Shown: positions 11,316 to 22,850 of the stretch, one piece after another
Position numbering within the stretch: position 1 is the stretch's first letter
Layout: every line of letters starts with the position of its first letter
Source of the DNA: Diospyros lotus
Taxonomy: Eukaryota > Streptophyta > Magnoliopsida > Ericales > Ebenaceae
Assembly: GCF_014633365.1 (NCBI RefSeq)
Contig: NC_068339.1
Coordinates: forward strand, 3,415,001 to 3,479,000
Reading direction: 5' to 3'
DNA: 64,000 bases
The notes under the pieces: model-generated
What the model was told of the DNA's origin: nothing
Seen by the model: only the letters and a program-made list of their open reading frames with translations
Databases searched by the model: none
Position numbers and translations under genes: made by a program

Positions 11316-14002
11316 GTAAGCCTAGGGATCTGTCAGTGTTAGTTTGATATTGTCGAGATATTTTTGTATTCCACCACATTTTGTTCTATTTTCCATTTTC
11401 CCCGGATTTTAAAGTCCAACTAGTTGATGAGAGGGTGATGTCTGAACACTAGAACATTTGGATTTTAGACCAAGAGGCATTAAATACGTAGAACCAGAAG
11501 AAAACAATTCATTGATCAATAATGGAAATGGATGCCGTGGTTGATATTTAACAATTCCTTAAAAGATAAAATTTAATTGTTGTTCTATGCTTTTACATCT
11601 GTTTTGCAAACATAGAATTTATGCCTAAAAAGGGAGATCAAAGTCTATTTACTTTATTCTTATGCCTCCTGACATGGTAGATAAATTAATTTAAAATACA
11701 TATGATTCTCCCTGGACATTTAAGTACATGGTAGTCAGTGCATCAGATGTAACTATAGTTCTATAAAAATGTGGCATGGGGAGGGACGGCATCATGTTTC
11801 AGAAGGTTAATGGTGCTTCTTATGCCAGCCCCATCTTATCTCTGTTGAAAGATTACCTGGGTTCCGTCTGATTTTTATATGGTCATCCATCCTCTTAATG
11901 ATTATGCTCCTTTGTCTTTTACTCAGTTCTCTCCCAGATTGAGACCTTCCACCTCTATTTGTTTGCTTTGTTCTCACCAGTTGGAAAATCTTTTAAATAC
12001 GAACTAAGGGTTTCATGGATCTATTCTCAGGGGAGTTGGATACACCGTTGAGGTGAGCCATTATTTATATGCAGTATTCTTAGTAGAGATGTGGGTGTAA
12101 TTTAACTATGATTGTTCAATATGGGAAGCCAAAAGCTATTGCCCGTTATGTACTAATGTACATCCTTTTGTGCAATGCCATTGATATTTTACCGGTTATA
12201 TGTACTGATATACCAAACCATCCTCTTCTTCATGGACGTTCCCTCATAAACTAGCTAGATTTGTCACCTGTCCCCTGTAGCTCCCCCTACTAGCTAGCGC
12301 CATCAACTTTGAAGTGATCAATGACCATAGATGTATTTTATATGGTTGATTGACATATAATATATTTTAGCAATAATAACATAATCTTATTACAATGTGA
12401 CGTGAATATAAAGGGGCATGTTTCCCTCATAAATTAGTAGTTGGAGATTGATGCAACTAATATAATAGTAGTGTGGAGATGTTTGATATATAATTGCTCA
12501 ATTGCCTCAATATAATTTTACTATTTTAGTCAGATTGGATTGTACGTGTTGTCTTAAATATTATGTATTTAATTATTAAATTTTAATTTTTATAAAATAT
12601 TTAAAAATAAACCATCATCACTCTCTAAAGGTCATCCATATAAATCTTTTCACACTGCCTGTTTTATTTTCAACACATTCTTAATTCAATGATATCTGAT
12701 ATCTTATATCAATATGTTTCAATCTATAGTGAAAAGTAATTAATATCCTGTATAATTTTTTTCATCTACACCAACTCTTTACAAGCTTCTGATACTGATT
12801 TTATGTGATAGAAAATATAATACACTTTTACAATTTAAATTACCATAACAATGTTGGAAAGTAAAGTTTTGAGTTCTGAATTCTAAATTTAACATACATA
12901 TTACTCAAATATTTGAACTCAATTTTAAATGCCTCATCTCTTTTCCTAACTCAATTTTAGATGTACTTAATTTATACCATTTATTTTAATTAAAAAGAGT
13001 CTCCAAGAGAAAACAAATATGAGAACTTTTATACTCAATAGAAATAATGGTCTTAGGTTTCAAGAAAATAATTTCAGTGAAATGTAACTTTTTCTTTTTT
13101 TTACTATTTTAGAATAAAAATCAAAAGAGTATTAGTTGGCTTCTTTTATTTTAGAATTTAAATTATTATCAGATGGAAAAGATATAAATAAAATATAAAA
13201 AATAAAATTAAAAGAGTATTATATATTTGTGTTAATATAATATATAATACTTTTCTTTCCTTATTCATTTGAGTTACACAAGATAAGTCAAACTTTTCTT
13301 TTCGTAGCGACGTTGTCAACATATTAAATATACGTATTCTCATCAATTAATATGAATATTTTCAAATCGTAACTGTTTCATTTTTAATACATTTTTAATT
13401 CAATAATATCTTATATTAATATATTTGGATCTACAGTAAAAAAAGTAAAATTCTTACTAAGATAAATACCACTATAACTATTATAAAATAGTTTATACTT
13501 TGTCTGAGGAAAAACTTTATTTCTCATAGTTACACATAATTAGAGAAATAAAGTTGGTTGTCATTAGCATTGAGCAAAAATTTAATTAAATCAAATTAAC
13601 CGAACCAAATTAAAATTATTGGTTGGATTTGATTTATTTTGCCGAACGATGCGGTTTATTTTGCAGAATAATTCAATTTGGTTAAGATTTTTGAGTAATT
13701 TGGTTCAATTTGATAATTACTTTGTAAAAAAAATTAAAATAATCGAATAGACAAAAATTTTAAAAAATGCTGTCATTTTGACCCAATTAATTGAACATTG
13801 CCAACGAATCGAAATTAAAACCGAACCAAAGATATTAAATGAGCTGAATTCTACAAAGTACAAACATCCCTTGAATTCTACTAGCTCGACCTGCAAATAC
13901 ACTCAAAAAAAAAAAAAAAAACCTTATTTAAGTTCCAATAATTTTATTTTTGGCATCAAAATAGGTCTAGCAACAGCAGAGCGGTGATGGGAAGCGTAGT
14001 GC

Positions 14003-14530
14003 TCATTGGCGGTAGTTGCAGATGAAGATGACGAGCAATGCAAGTGCGTAAATGGCCCAAGAGAGGACCTTGAGACTCAACGGGAAAGCAATTGTGATGG
14101 CCAAGAAGATAGCAGTGATCCCGAGAAACCCACCGACATGCTCCAGGACTCGAGCTTCATTAGCGTGCTTGCTAGTAATGTTCGTGGCAACGAGGACGGT
14201 AGAAAACGAAAGCACCATCAGCATACACAGCAAGTGGAAGCTTACAGCGTCTGTCTTGCGAGCCTCGACGGCAATCTGTGCCGCGGCCCCCAAGCAGAAT
14301 CCGATCGTAAGCGTCGGCCAATCCAGCTGGCGATTGTTCTTCTTCTGGGGCAACCGATCATTATCAGCAGTTTGGTTTCTTTCTACTGCTGTAGTTGAAG
14401 AATCAGAAACTTGCAATTGCTCTGCTACTTTAGTCGTCGGCCGCTCAGAGTCAGCCTCAGGTGGCAAAGGGAGCCGATGAGGATCAAGCGAGGGTGGTGG
14501 AGTACTAGTTTGCCTTAGTGGGAGGGCCAT
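14003..14530 (-). CDS. Small plant membrane protein with about four transmembrane helices, paralogue B
   Basis: Intronless 175-aa ORF, paralogue of 5279-5797. The C-terminal 100 residues are almost unchanged (LDWPTLTIGFCLGAAAQIAV, SFHLLCMLMVLSFSTVLVA, GGFLGITAIFLAITIAFPLS, SWAIYALALLVIFICNYRQ). The polar N-terminus differs by substitutions and in-frame indels (DPHRLPLPPEADSERPTTKV here). A two-residue change, VAQL to EARV, precedes the third helix. The topology suggests a small integral membrane protein; target membrane and function are unknown. The promoter region lacks the long perfect inverted repeat of paralogue A and has a short degenerate form instead. Confidence 0.8.
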   Translation of the reverse strand: MALPLRQTSTPPPSLDPHRLPLPPEADSERPTTKVAEQLQVSDSSTTAVERNQTADNDRLPQKKNNRQLDWPTLTIGFCLGAAAQIAVEARKTDAVSFHLLCMLMVLSFSTVLVATNITSKHANEARVLEHVGGFLGITAIFLAITIAFPLSLKVLSWAIYALALLVIFICNYRQ

Positions 14531-15030
14531 AGTAGTGAAAGAGAAGAAGAAGTGAAAAAATAAAGGGAATAGGAAATTAAATACAGTAAGGAGTTGCCTT
14601 GGTGGCTCTGGTACTACTGGTGTTAATATGTGTATAATATATCTATATGCGTGTTTGTAGAATGGGTTGGCATTTTGCTTGGAGAGTCATTGTCATTGGC
14701 AAAAGAGTCATTACCATTGTAGTCATTGGCCTCTCCAAGTAAAATGATAGCTTAATTGAATAATAGGATTTGAGAGCTAATAGATAAATGATAATTTAAT
14801 TATGTATGTTAAAATAATATATTTAATAAAATTAATAATTTGATCATTATACGAAATTATTAAAGTATGAAAAAATGTAGGAAATAATTGTAAAAAAATT
14901 TATATTTTAATGTTATTACTATTTTTTATTTTTAAAATTATATTTTTTATATTTATATTCGCTCTATGCATTCTGGCTCCACCCCTGCCGTGAGACTTGT
15001 TTTTTCAACAAACTAAATATGATGGTTTAT

Positions 15031-15395
15031 GGTAATATTTGTTAATTAAGATATAAATTAAAAAAAATAAGATATAAAAAATATTTAAGGTAAAAGTGTT
15101 TTGTATTATTTTTGTTAAATTTATCTGACAACACTTAGAAAATGAGTTACGTGTCTTCTTATTTAGAATTGTTTAGATAAATTTATCTCTCTTCTAAAAC
15201 TATGTCAAACCTTATAGATTAAAAAAAAAGAATGCATATGTCATTTAATGCATTTTAAAAAAATTAATAAATAATCTAATAAAATTTTTAAAATACTTTT
15301 TAGTTTTATTTTAATCATTTTATATTCTGATCTAAAAAATTTTATAATCTTATATTGATATGATCTTATCTTATTCATTTAAATAAAATATTAGT
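15031..15395. mobile_element. Harbinger-like MITE (GGTAATATTTGTTAA family)
   Basis: Starts GGTAATATTTGTTAATTAAG and ends near TTATTCATTTAAATAAAATA, which resembles the family ending. The right end is blurred by a following (AT)n run at about 15398-15416. It is the longer counterpart of the fragment at 6419. Confidence 0.5.
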
Positions 15396-15469
15396 TAGAT
15401 ATATATATATATATATCTAAAAAGAATACATGTGCTCTTTTTAAAAGACTTAATGGCTTGGCCCCTTAA

Positions 15470-15825
15470 GGTAGTGTTTGTTAACTAAGATATGGAACGT
15501 AAAAGATAGATATGAAAAATATTTTGCATATTTATTTTTTCCAACATATTTGTTAAACTTATTTAGTAACCCTTAAAGAAGAAGTCATGTGACTTCTTAT
15601 CTTGATTTTTTTAGATATACTTATTTCTCCTCCTTTCAAGATAAGTATATTTTAGTCCTTACAGATAAGAAAAAAATAACACTTGTGTCTTCTAGTGCAT
15701 TTCAAAAAATTTAACAAACAATTTGATAAAAAATTTGGAATGCTTCCCAGCCTTATTTTGATCATTCTATATTTTAATCTGGAAAGAATCTTGACCTTAT
15801 TTTACTTATTTTAACAAACGTTACC
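15470..15825. mobile_element. Harbinger-like MITE, 356 bp
   Basis: Starts GGTAGTGTTTGTTAACTAAG and ends TTTTAACAAACGTTACC, whose reverse complement GGTAACGTTTGTTAAAA matches the start of the element at 61215. Inner sequences (GCATTCC-like and GATCATT motifs) are shared with the elements at 51676 and 61215. No clear target duplication is left. Confidence 0.6.
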
Positions 15826-16097
15826 AAAAGAAGAAGAAAAGTTAATTGATAAGGACGCTTGAGAGCAACTTTACACCTCAAAACGCACTATTTTTATAGA
15901 AATAAATGCTCTCACAACTTTTTAACCCGAAATGGCCAAGGAGAAGACAAGTTTTTTTTTTTTTTTTTAAGGTACTCTTAGGAGTAGATTTAATGGAGAT
16001 GAGATGGAGCCTGTAGTTCAAAGAATTAAAGTACGTGGTTACGAACCATGGTGCTAGGGGGTCAAACCCTTTCTTGCCCACAAGTGGCCCAAGAAGG

Positions 16098-16751
16098 TAG
16101 AGGTGTCAAAAGGGCCGGGCGGCCGCGGGCCGCCCGGCCCGTGGCCCGTTGGGCCCTTATGGGCCGGGCCCATGAGGCCCTTATGGGCCAGTAAGGCCCT
16201 TACTCATTTTTTTTTTAATTTTGTTATTATTTAGTAATTATTAATATTGGATATTAAAAAATTTAATTTCGCAATATATATAAATAATAACCATCAATTA
16301 ATTTATTTAAAATTTTTAAGTTAATTTTTTTTATATTTAAATTATAAATAAACATTCTCCTTTTTATATGTACATTATTTTTCATATCAATTCACAAGAA
16401 AAATTATAAGGCATATAAATTAATGAAATAATATTTAAAACTTAAGAATTAAGATAGAAAATATTTTTAAAAAATAAATTAATTTTTATATATGTAAATA
16501 TTATATGTATTATTTTTAAAAAAATTATTTAAAAAAAAAAGGGCCGGGCCCACCGGCCCGACCCGTTAGGCCCTGTGGGCTAAGGGCCCGGCCCGGCCCG
16601 CCCCTTTGTAAGGGGGCCGTGGGCCGGCCGGGCCCTATCAATGATAATAGGGCCCGGGCCCGGCCCTTTTAGTAAAAGGGCCGGCCCGGCCCGTTTAAAA
16701 AGCTCGTGGGTCGACTCGGGCCGGACCAGGCCGGCCCTTTTGACACCTATA
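16098..16751. mobile_element. hAT-type non-autonomous element with GC-rich hairpin ends
   Basis: Inverted ends TAGAGGTGTCAAAAGGGCC and TATAGGTGTCAAAAGGGCC (reverse complement of the right end). The flanking CAAGAAGG (16090-16097) and CAAAAAGG (16752-16759) form an 8-base target duplication with one difference, the hallmark of hAT insertions. Both subterminal regions are packed with GGCCCGGCC-like motifs that fold back on themselves, while the middle (about 16200-16530) is nearly pure AT. No transposase is encoded. Confidence 0.85.
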
Positions 16752-16859
16752 CAAAAAGGTGATTGAATGAAGCAATAAGTCCTTCCGTTGGCATACACAA
16801 AATCTTGATGGAGACAAAAGTCAAGTCTCCTTAAAGATGGAAATTTATTCAAGCTAATG

Positions 16860-17180
16860 ATTATAAAAAAATGTTTGGTGAAAAATAAATTAAATATATT
16901 ATTTATTTTAATTAACTTTAAATGTAGGTAATTTTTAACATTAGTTTTTATTTAAAAGGAGTATCTAGAAAAATATAAAAATACGGAAACTTTTATATTC
17001 AATAAAAATGATGGTCTTTTAACTCCCAAAAAGTGATTTGAGTGAAATTTAAATTTTTTATTTTTATTATTTTAGATTAAAAATTAACATCCAACGGAAA
17101 AAAATATAAATATATAGAAATAAAAGTTTAAAAGAGTATTGTATATTTGTATTAAAATGTAGATATAACTCTAAATATAT
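16860..17180. repeat. Diverged copy of the AT-rich part of the duplication block
   Basis: Sequence such as ACTTTTATATTCAATAAAAA, GATGGTCTTTTAACTCCCAA, TTTGAGTGAAATTTAA and AAAAGAGTATTGTATATTTG recurs in order at 4200-4450 and 13020-13230. No genes are seen in it. Confidence 0.55.
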
Positions 17181-17494
17181 ATGTTATGAAAATTAACAAC
17201 ATTAGAGTGGTCTTGGATGGATAGAGGCATGTAAAAGTGATAAAAAGTATATATACGGATTACGGAAATCAGAGTGAATTATATATTGATTTATTTATTT
17301 GATGATTTTTGGTTTTTTTTTAATCTATTGTTCTTTCAGAGAATAAATGTACATAATTAGTTTGCAAAGTAATTTTCAAAAACTTATTTTACAATAATAT
17401 GATTTTAGAAAATTGACAAAAATATTTCCATTAATTCCGATTATAACATCTGTAGAAATGTAAGCAAATTGAGGCTATCTCGAACGCTGCAGCT

Positions 17495-17812
17495 GCTATT
17501 GCCGGTTATGTACTGATTGATGTACATGCTTTTGTGCAATGCCATTGATCTAGCAGATAATTCAAGTAAGTGACGATGTACTCTCTGATATACCAAACCA
17601 TCCTTTTCATCATTTTCTTCCTGGACATTACATTCCCTCCTCGTAAACTAGCTAGATTTGTCACCTGTCCTCTCTACCTCCCCTACTAGCGCCATCAACT
17701 TTGACGAGATCAATGACCAATAGATGTATTTTATATATTTGATTGATATATAATATATTTTAGTAATAATAATATAATCTTATTACAATGTGACGTGAAT
17801 ATAAATTTTTAT
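17495..17812. repeat. Fragment of a third copy of the duplication block
   Basis: Matches 3300-3620 and 12130-12410: GCCGGTTATGTACTGATTGA, TGCTTTTGTGCAATGCCATT, AACTAGCTAGATTTGTCACC, GCGCCATCAACTTTGA and TGTGACGTGAATATAAA. It stops sharply at AATATAAA, where the other copies continue with GGGGCATG. Confidence 0.8.
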
Positions 17813-18238
17813 TTTTTTGTATTTTATATATTTGATTGAAATATAAACCTGTTTCACTTAAAACTGTTTTAGGGTTTGTATTATTTATTTTGTTTTGTTC
17901 CTCCTCAATTAATTTATTTTTTTTTTTTTTTGCTAAGTTAGAAAACATACTTTCTTTTTTATTTGCTATCTGCTCATAATTAGTAATTAGGTTATTGTAA
18001 TTTTTTGTGACACAAAATGAAACTAACTAAACTGTATTTAAATAGAACCAAATCAGTCTAATTTGAACCATATTATGCACACTTTAACCACGCCCTATTA
18101 TCCTGGGAGGAGTGCTATTAACTGGCCAGATTAGTTGGAGACGAGAATTACCTTAAAATAGAAGAAAGACGCAGAAAGATTTTGACCTTAAAATATTCGT
18201 TTGCATTTCGGTTTTTTTTTCCCTTATTGTTAAACCCA

Positions 18239-18826
18239 CTATACAAGTAATTTTAGTGACACTGAATTGTGTTGTCTTAAATATTGTGTATTTAATTATT
18301 ATTAAATTTTAATTTTTATAAAATAATTAAAAATAAGCCATCATCAGTCCTGGCGAGGTGAGCCAAAATTTGCAAGGGTACAGGGGAGAGGGAAGGGACT
18401 TGGGGAAAGTTTCTTTAAGCGTTGGGGACAAGTCATGCTAAGAAGAAGAATCTAAGATAAAGTGCATCTTTGATTCTCTTTTCTTTATATATATATATAT
18501 AGACACATGCACATGCAGGCTTAGAACGGTCCTTATTTATTTTATTATTATTATTTTCCAGTGGTTGCTATAGGCCACATAACCCAAACTTTTCTCCCTG
18601 TATTCATTTCACTCAGTCAAATACGGTGACAGCGACTTTCTCATCCATTTGAATACTTTCACACCTCATTTCCAACTCAGCGCCACATGCATGGGCCACC
18701 TCCTCTCTCAGTCGCATAACTGCTATGTTGTCTATATTGTCGGACGGCGGGTAACATAAGAGTTACCCATTCTTAATTTAATGATATAAGCTCTTCCTGT
18801 ATTCATTTTAGTGAAAAGTAATATTT
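18239..18826. repeat. Scrambled pieces of the duplication block next to the assembly gap
   Basis: 18265-18345 (TGTTGTCTTAAATATTGTGT onward) matches 3755-3830. 18352-18435 is a reversed relative of 10680-10755 (GGCGAGGTGAGCCAAAATTT on this strand). 18765-18826 matches 3885-3950 (GTGAAAAGTAATATT). The order and orientation differ from copies A and B, so this third copy is rearranged. It ends at the run of N. Confidence 0.65.
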
Positions 18827-18926
18827 NNNNNNNNNNNNNNNNNNNNNNNNNNNNNNNNNNNNNNNNNNNNNNNNNNNNNNNNNNNNNNNNNNNNNNNNNN
18901 NNNNNNNNNNNNNNNNNNNNNNNNNN
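18827..18926. other. Assembly gap of 100 N
   Basis: Exactly 100 ambiguous bases, the conventional size for a gap of unknown length. It falls inside the third, rearranged copy of the duplication block, a plausible place for an assembly to break. Confidence 1.
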
Positions 18927-19045
18927 CTCTTCATATTGAAGCCCATTTCAGATCAAACCCAACTTGGGAAACACACGAGCGAAGACAGTATGGCGCATCT
19001 CTAGAAACTTGATTCTCTCTTCTCTCTCTATCTCTCTCTCCAAAA

Positions 19046-19280
19046 CCCTATTTAAATACAACATTGCCCACCGCTTTCTCCCATGCAATTGTTCTCTTCA
19101 CCCTTATTGTTGTGCTCTCTCTCTCTCTTGACACTGTATCTCTTCTTCTCCGATCGAGCTAGCTGATTAAACATTTCCCAACAAGTTCCATCCCTTTGTC
19201 CTTAGACACCTTTCTACCTCTCTTCTTCCTCGCATAAACACTAAATTACACACACACACTCACACACATAGACACCCAAG
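19046..19280 (+). promoter_or_regulatory. Core promoter and leader of the PRE-type gene
   Basis: A CT-rich tract (19011-19040) is followed by a TATA-like CCCTATTTAAATACA (19046-19060). A pyrimidine-rich leader with a (CA)n run (about 19248-19268) continues up to the ATG at 19281. This layout is typical of plant promoters; the transcription start itself is not known. Confidence 0.5.
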
Positions 19281-19646
19281 ATGTCTAGCCGAAGATCACG
19301 TTCAAGGCAACCAGGAACTTCAAGGATCACCGACGACCAGATCTACGAGCTCGTTTCCAAGTTGCAAGACTTCTCCCTGAGCTTCGTCACCGACGCTCTG
19401 ACAAGGTCTACACTTGCTTCTTCTTGGTCCAATTTCAGGGTTGCGTTTTGCTTTTGTGCCCTAAACCAGCAAAATTAATCTCTGATAAACGCGCAGGTTT
19501 CGGCTGCTAGGGTTTTACAGGAGACTTGCATTACATCAGGGGCCTGCACAGGGAGGTTGACGATCTGAGCGAGCGCTTGTCGGGAGCTGCTTCAAACTAC
19601 GGACAGTGCTCAAGCCGCCTTGATCAGGAACTTGCTTACGCAATAG
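19281..19646 (+). pseudogene. PRE: PRE/ILI-type atypical bHLH protein gene with three frameshifts (possibly sequence errors)
   Basis: Exon 1 (19281-19405) starts MSSRRSRSRQPGTSRITDDQ and exon 2 (19497-19646) ends at a TAG after AACTTGCTTACGCAA. The intron 19406-19496 has GT...AG at the usual place of this family. PRE/PACLOBUTRAZOL RESISTANCE proteins are about 90-residue HLH proteins that lack the DNA-binding basic region and act as growth-promoting antagonists of other bHLH factors. The frame breaks at three places: one C missing at 19380 (GAC-TTC), one A missing at 19530 (TGCA-TTAC) and one extra G at 19582-19584. All three are one-base changes in short homopolymers, and the code between them is intact and conserved (LLPELRHRRSDK; VLQETC; REVDDLSERL). 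Read as printed the product stops early, so I list it as a pseudogene, but errors near the gap are at least as likely. Confidence 0.8.
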
Positions 19647-22600
19647 AGACCTGACTTTAATTAATTATAATTACAACTGTATCACTCTTTCTTTCTTGCT
19701 TCTTCTATCTATGTCACTCTTTCTTTCTTTCCCAGTCTGGCTAGCTAGCTTGCTAGCTAGGGTTTTCTTACTTCCCAGAAACTTCAATTTGATGACCAAA
19801 GAGAATATCCATGTTCAAGAGTACTCTTTAATTAAGAAATAATAAAAAGAGTAGTACGTACTCGATCAGCGCTCACAAAGCCTCCTTTTTTGACAACAAA
19901 TCCAAGAATATAAGATTAAAGAGTATTTTAATCCCATGGCTTGTGTTGTTTTAATATTAGTCTCAATGAAGCATGGGCCTCTTAATTTATTTGATGATAT
20001 GTTAACATCAAAGAATTAATCTGTAGCAAAATGGCTGATCAATTGACATATTGATCAAAGAAAAATATATATAGAAGGTAACTGATCATCACCATCTCAC
20101 ACTAAATGCTCAACTGGGCTTTGAGCTGCCATAAAAACGAAATCTATGATACGTAGTTTAGAATGATGGAATTATAGTAAAAAGACTTGCTAATGACGTT
20201 CATTAATTCTTCTGCAATATATTTTCACTGCATCAAGCTATATATAATGAAACATGAAAGGTTGAATTTTGCCATAATCAGTACGTAATAGAAACTATAT
20301 ACAATAATCAGCTTTGTTTGCCAGCCAGCCATTTGAGATTCATTATATAATTATGGCTGTTGGGGAATAAGCATAGTCGGCTTTTTCCCACTAATATTTG
20401 CTGGGCTCACTCACATGTATATGAGAAGTTAGAAACTTGCATAGTAGGACTGTACTGCAACAAACACTAGATTTGGTCAATATACATCAGAAGAAGCAGA
20501 ATTGAAGTCACTGGTCTTGGTTTCTTGCAAATGATCTGGGAGGTTTTGATTTCAGATGAGCAATTATAAACAGTTGAGAAATTTTTTTGCAATGAAATAA
20601 ATATATATAGGAACTAATATACACACCAAAGTTACTGCAAAGTCAAACATGCATATACTTAATCGCATGATTTCTGTACTGAAATGATGTACGTACCGTT
20701 GATGTTTGACACCTTTAAACTATAAGTCAATGCTTGTGAATTCAAGAATTTGGTGCTGAGAAAATTCCAACTCCATTATAATTTCTGGCATTAATATGAT
20801 CTCTTTCTTCTATTGCTTTCTTCTTTTTCCTGTTTGCAAATAGCTAGGGAGAAACACGTGCAATTAAAATTAATTTAATGTGAACACTCATTGTCTTAGC
20901 TAACTAATTAAGTATAACTAGCATAAAATAAACGACAAATTAAAAGTGTTCAATTATACAAGACGGTGGTGAGGGTGTGTTGATCAGAGATATGGGTATG
21001 TAATTATATACAAAAATAAAATTATAAACACAAGTATTTGGAATAATTAAGATTAAAGTATAAACACAAACACGACAAAAATTATTTAATTATGTAAGAG
21101 AAAGATTAATAAAAAGTCTTATAAGAAAAGTAGGTGAAAGGAAACAAATGTTGAAAAAAAGGGTACGAAAGACAAAGACAAACAATTGGTAAAAGAATCT
21201 TAATATAGATAGAAATAACAAATACATGTCATATAATTGATCTTATATAATAAAATTAATACTTAATATAAATATTTATGCAATCCCTCTAAATAAAGAA
21301 GAAGAGATGAAGGTCTCCTCTAAATAAAAAAATAATAATAAATGACGGTTAACAACCAAATCAAAGCCATCTTAGAACACTGGGCAAGCCCACCTAGTTG
21401 AATGGACTTACAAGCAGCTAGCTAGCCCACCACAGTGTTATATGTCCGTTCAGCTTTCCTTTCTTCATGGTTTTAGTAAAATTTTGTACTTACGTACATT
21501 GTACTGATCAAACACTCCATAGGGACTAGGGACATTTCTTTAAATTATACAAAATATATAATTTACATTTTGATAGGTTATTTGAGAAACACTTGTGTCC
21601 GCGTTTCATTTCAGACGACCATGATTCGTTTTAGATCATAGTGAGTGAATTCAAAAATGTCAAGAAAAAGAAAACAAAAATTCCAAATATGAGTAAACAC
21701 AAGCAATTTTCACGTGATTCGGTCAAAACGATACCTACTCCACGACCATATTCTGATTATTCTCCTTGCCTTCTTATGATGTCTTTGACTCCTATTTATA
21801 ATGAAGGGCCTTTATAATTTGAATAAAATATAAAAATATAAAGACAATATAATGGGGGACAAACAGTCCTTATCATCTGCATAAAATCGGGAGTAGGATC
21901 TTTCTTTTGAAGAACATGGTCCGTTTCAGATAAAGTAGGTGGGTCCTGCTTCTGGTTGTTCGACAACTTTGTCATCTATGCGAGCCGGGTGTTTTTAAGC
22001 CAACGACCTAACCGATCCGGCTAACTGAAAGTTTTATTGAGAGCTCGTTAAGAGCTCGCTTTGTGAGATTTGAATTTTAGTGGTGTATGAGCTTCCTTTG
22101 ATGAGTTCGCTTAGATCTCATGAGTTTCGGGTGATTAGGCCAACCCATTAAACTGAGTCTGACTCATAAAGAGTGGTGCAAGAAATACGCATAACTTGTT
22201 ATACGTGCCATTTGATATATAATTTAATGATGGAAAATACTTTTCAATTTTAACAATAAAACTACTAAACAAAGAGTTAATTAATGCTATGTGACAAATA
22301 TAATATTTGTAATTTTAAATATTGATTTGAGGTAATTTTATCTAAGAATAATTATATTTTCTACTTCAGATTTTATTTTACAATAAAAACTCTAAAATTG
22401 CTGCTTATTCTTCTGAATTTTCTTCCTTCACAAAAGAATAATAATTTTCTTTTTCGATAAAAAGAATTTTGTTCACATTTATAAAAAAATTTCCTTCCCA
22501 TAATTACCCCGGGAATAAATTTCTATCTGGCGGAAATAGCTGTAATCACGGAGTTGCAGATGGGCATTTAAGTAAATCATCATTGGGAAGCCCCCGCAAC

Positions 22601-22850
22601 AAGGCACGTCAATACACGTATAAATTGGCTTCGTCGTGTACCTAGCCGTGGGCCATGGACTCTCGGCCCGCTCCCCCATCCCCCCATGATCTTCTTCTTC
22701 TTCTTCCCTTCTAATTTCCGCCCGCCGTGTTCGGGTTCCGCTCTTTATCTCTCTGTCATACAGCGGAGAGGAAGAACAATGGCACACAGAAGACTTCAGA
22801 TTCTCCATTGATGAAGAAACCTTTTTCTCCGAACACCTCGCATCGACGCC
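19647..22850. other. Intergenic spacer with a possible LTR remnant
   Basis: No gene is recognisable in this 3.2-kb AT-rich stretch. The part at about 21600-21950 (CACGTGATTCGGTCAAAACG, TCTACTCCACG-like phrases, CTCCTATTTATAATG) resembles LTR sequence of plant retrotransposons, but I could not define ends. The last 350 bases before the kinase ATG are richer in GC and contain CT repeats (CTTCTTCTTCTTC, about 22689), consistent with a promoter and leader. Confidence 0.4.

Larger units (their letters stand above)
10728..15232. repeat. Segmental duplication block, copy B
   Basis: Second direct copy of the block at 1832-6626, about 8.9 kb downstream. Its left side continues into sequence (GTTCCTTCCCTCTC) which in copy A is replaced by the LTR. 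A reversed relative of this left edge is found at 18352-18435. The copy has its own indels, for instance a shorter spacer around 11635-11660. Confidence 0.9.

Noticed and set aside
14006..14480. ORFs of 130 and 142 codons on the + strand
   Set aside because: They lie opposite the membrane-protein gene, with shadows of its codons; the - strand product has the helices and a conserved paralogue.
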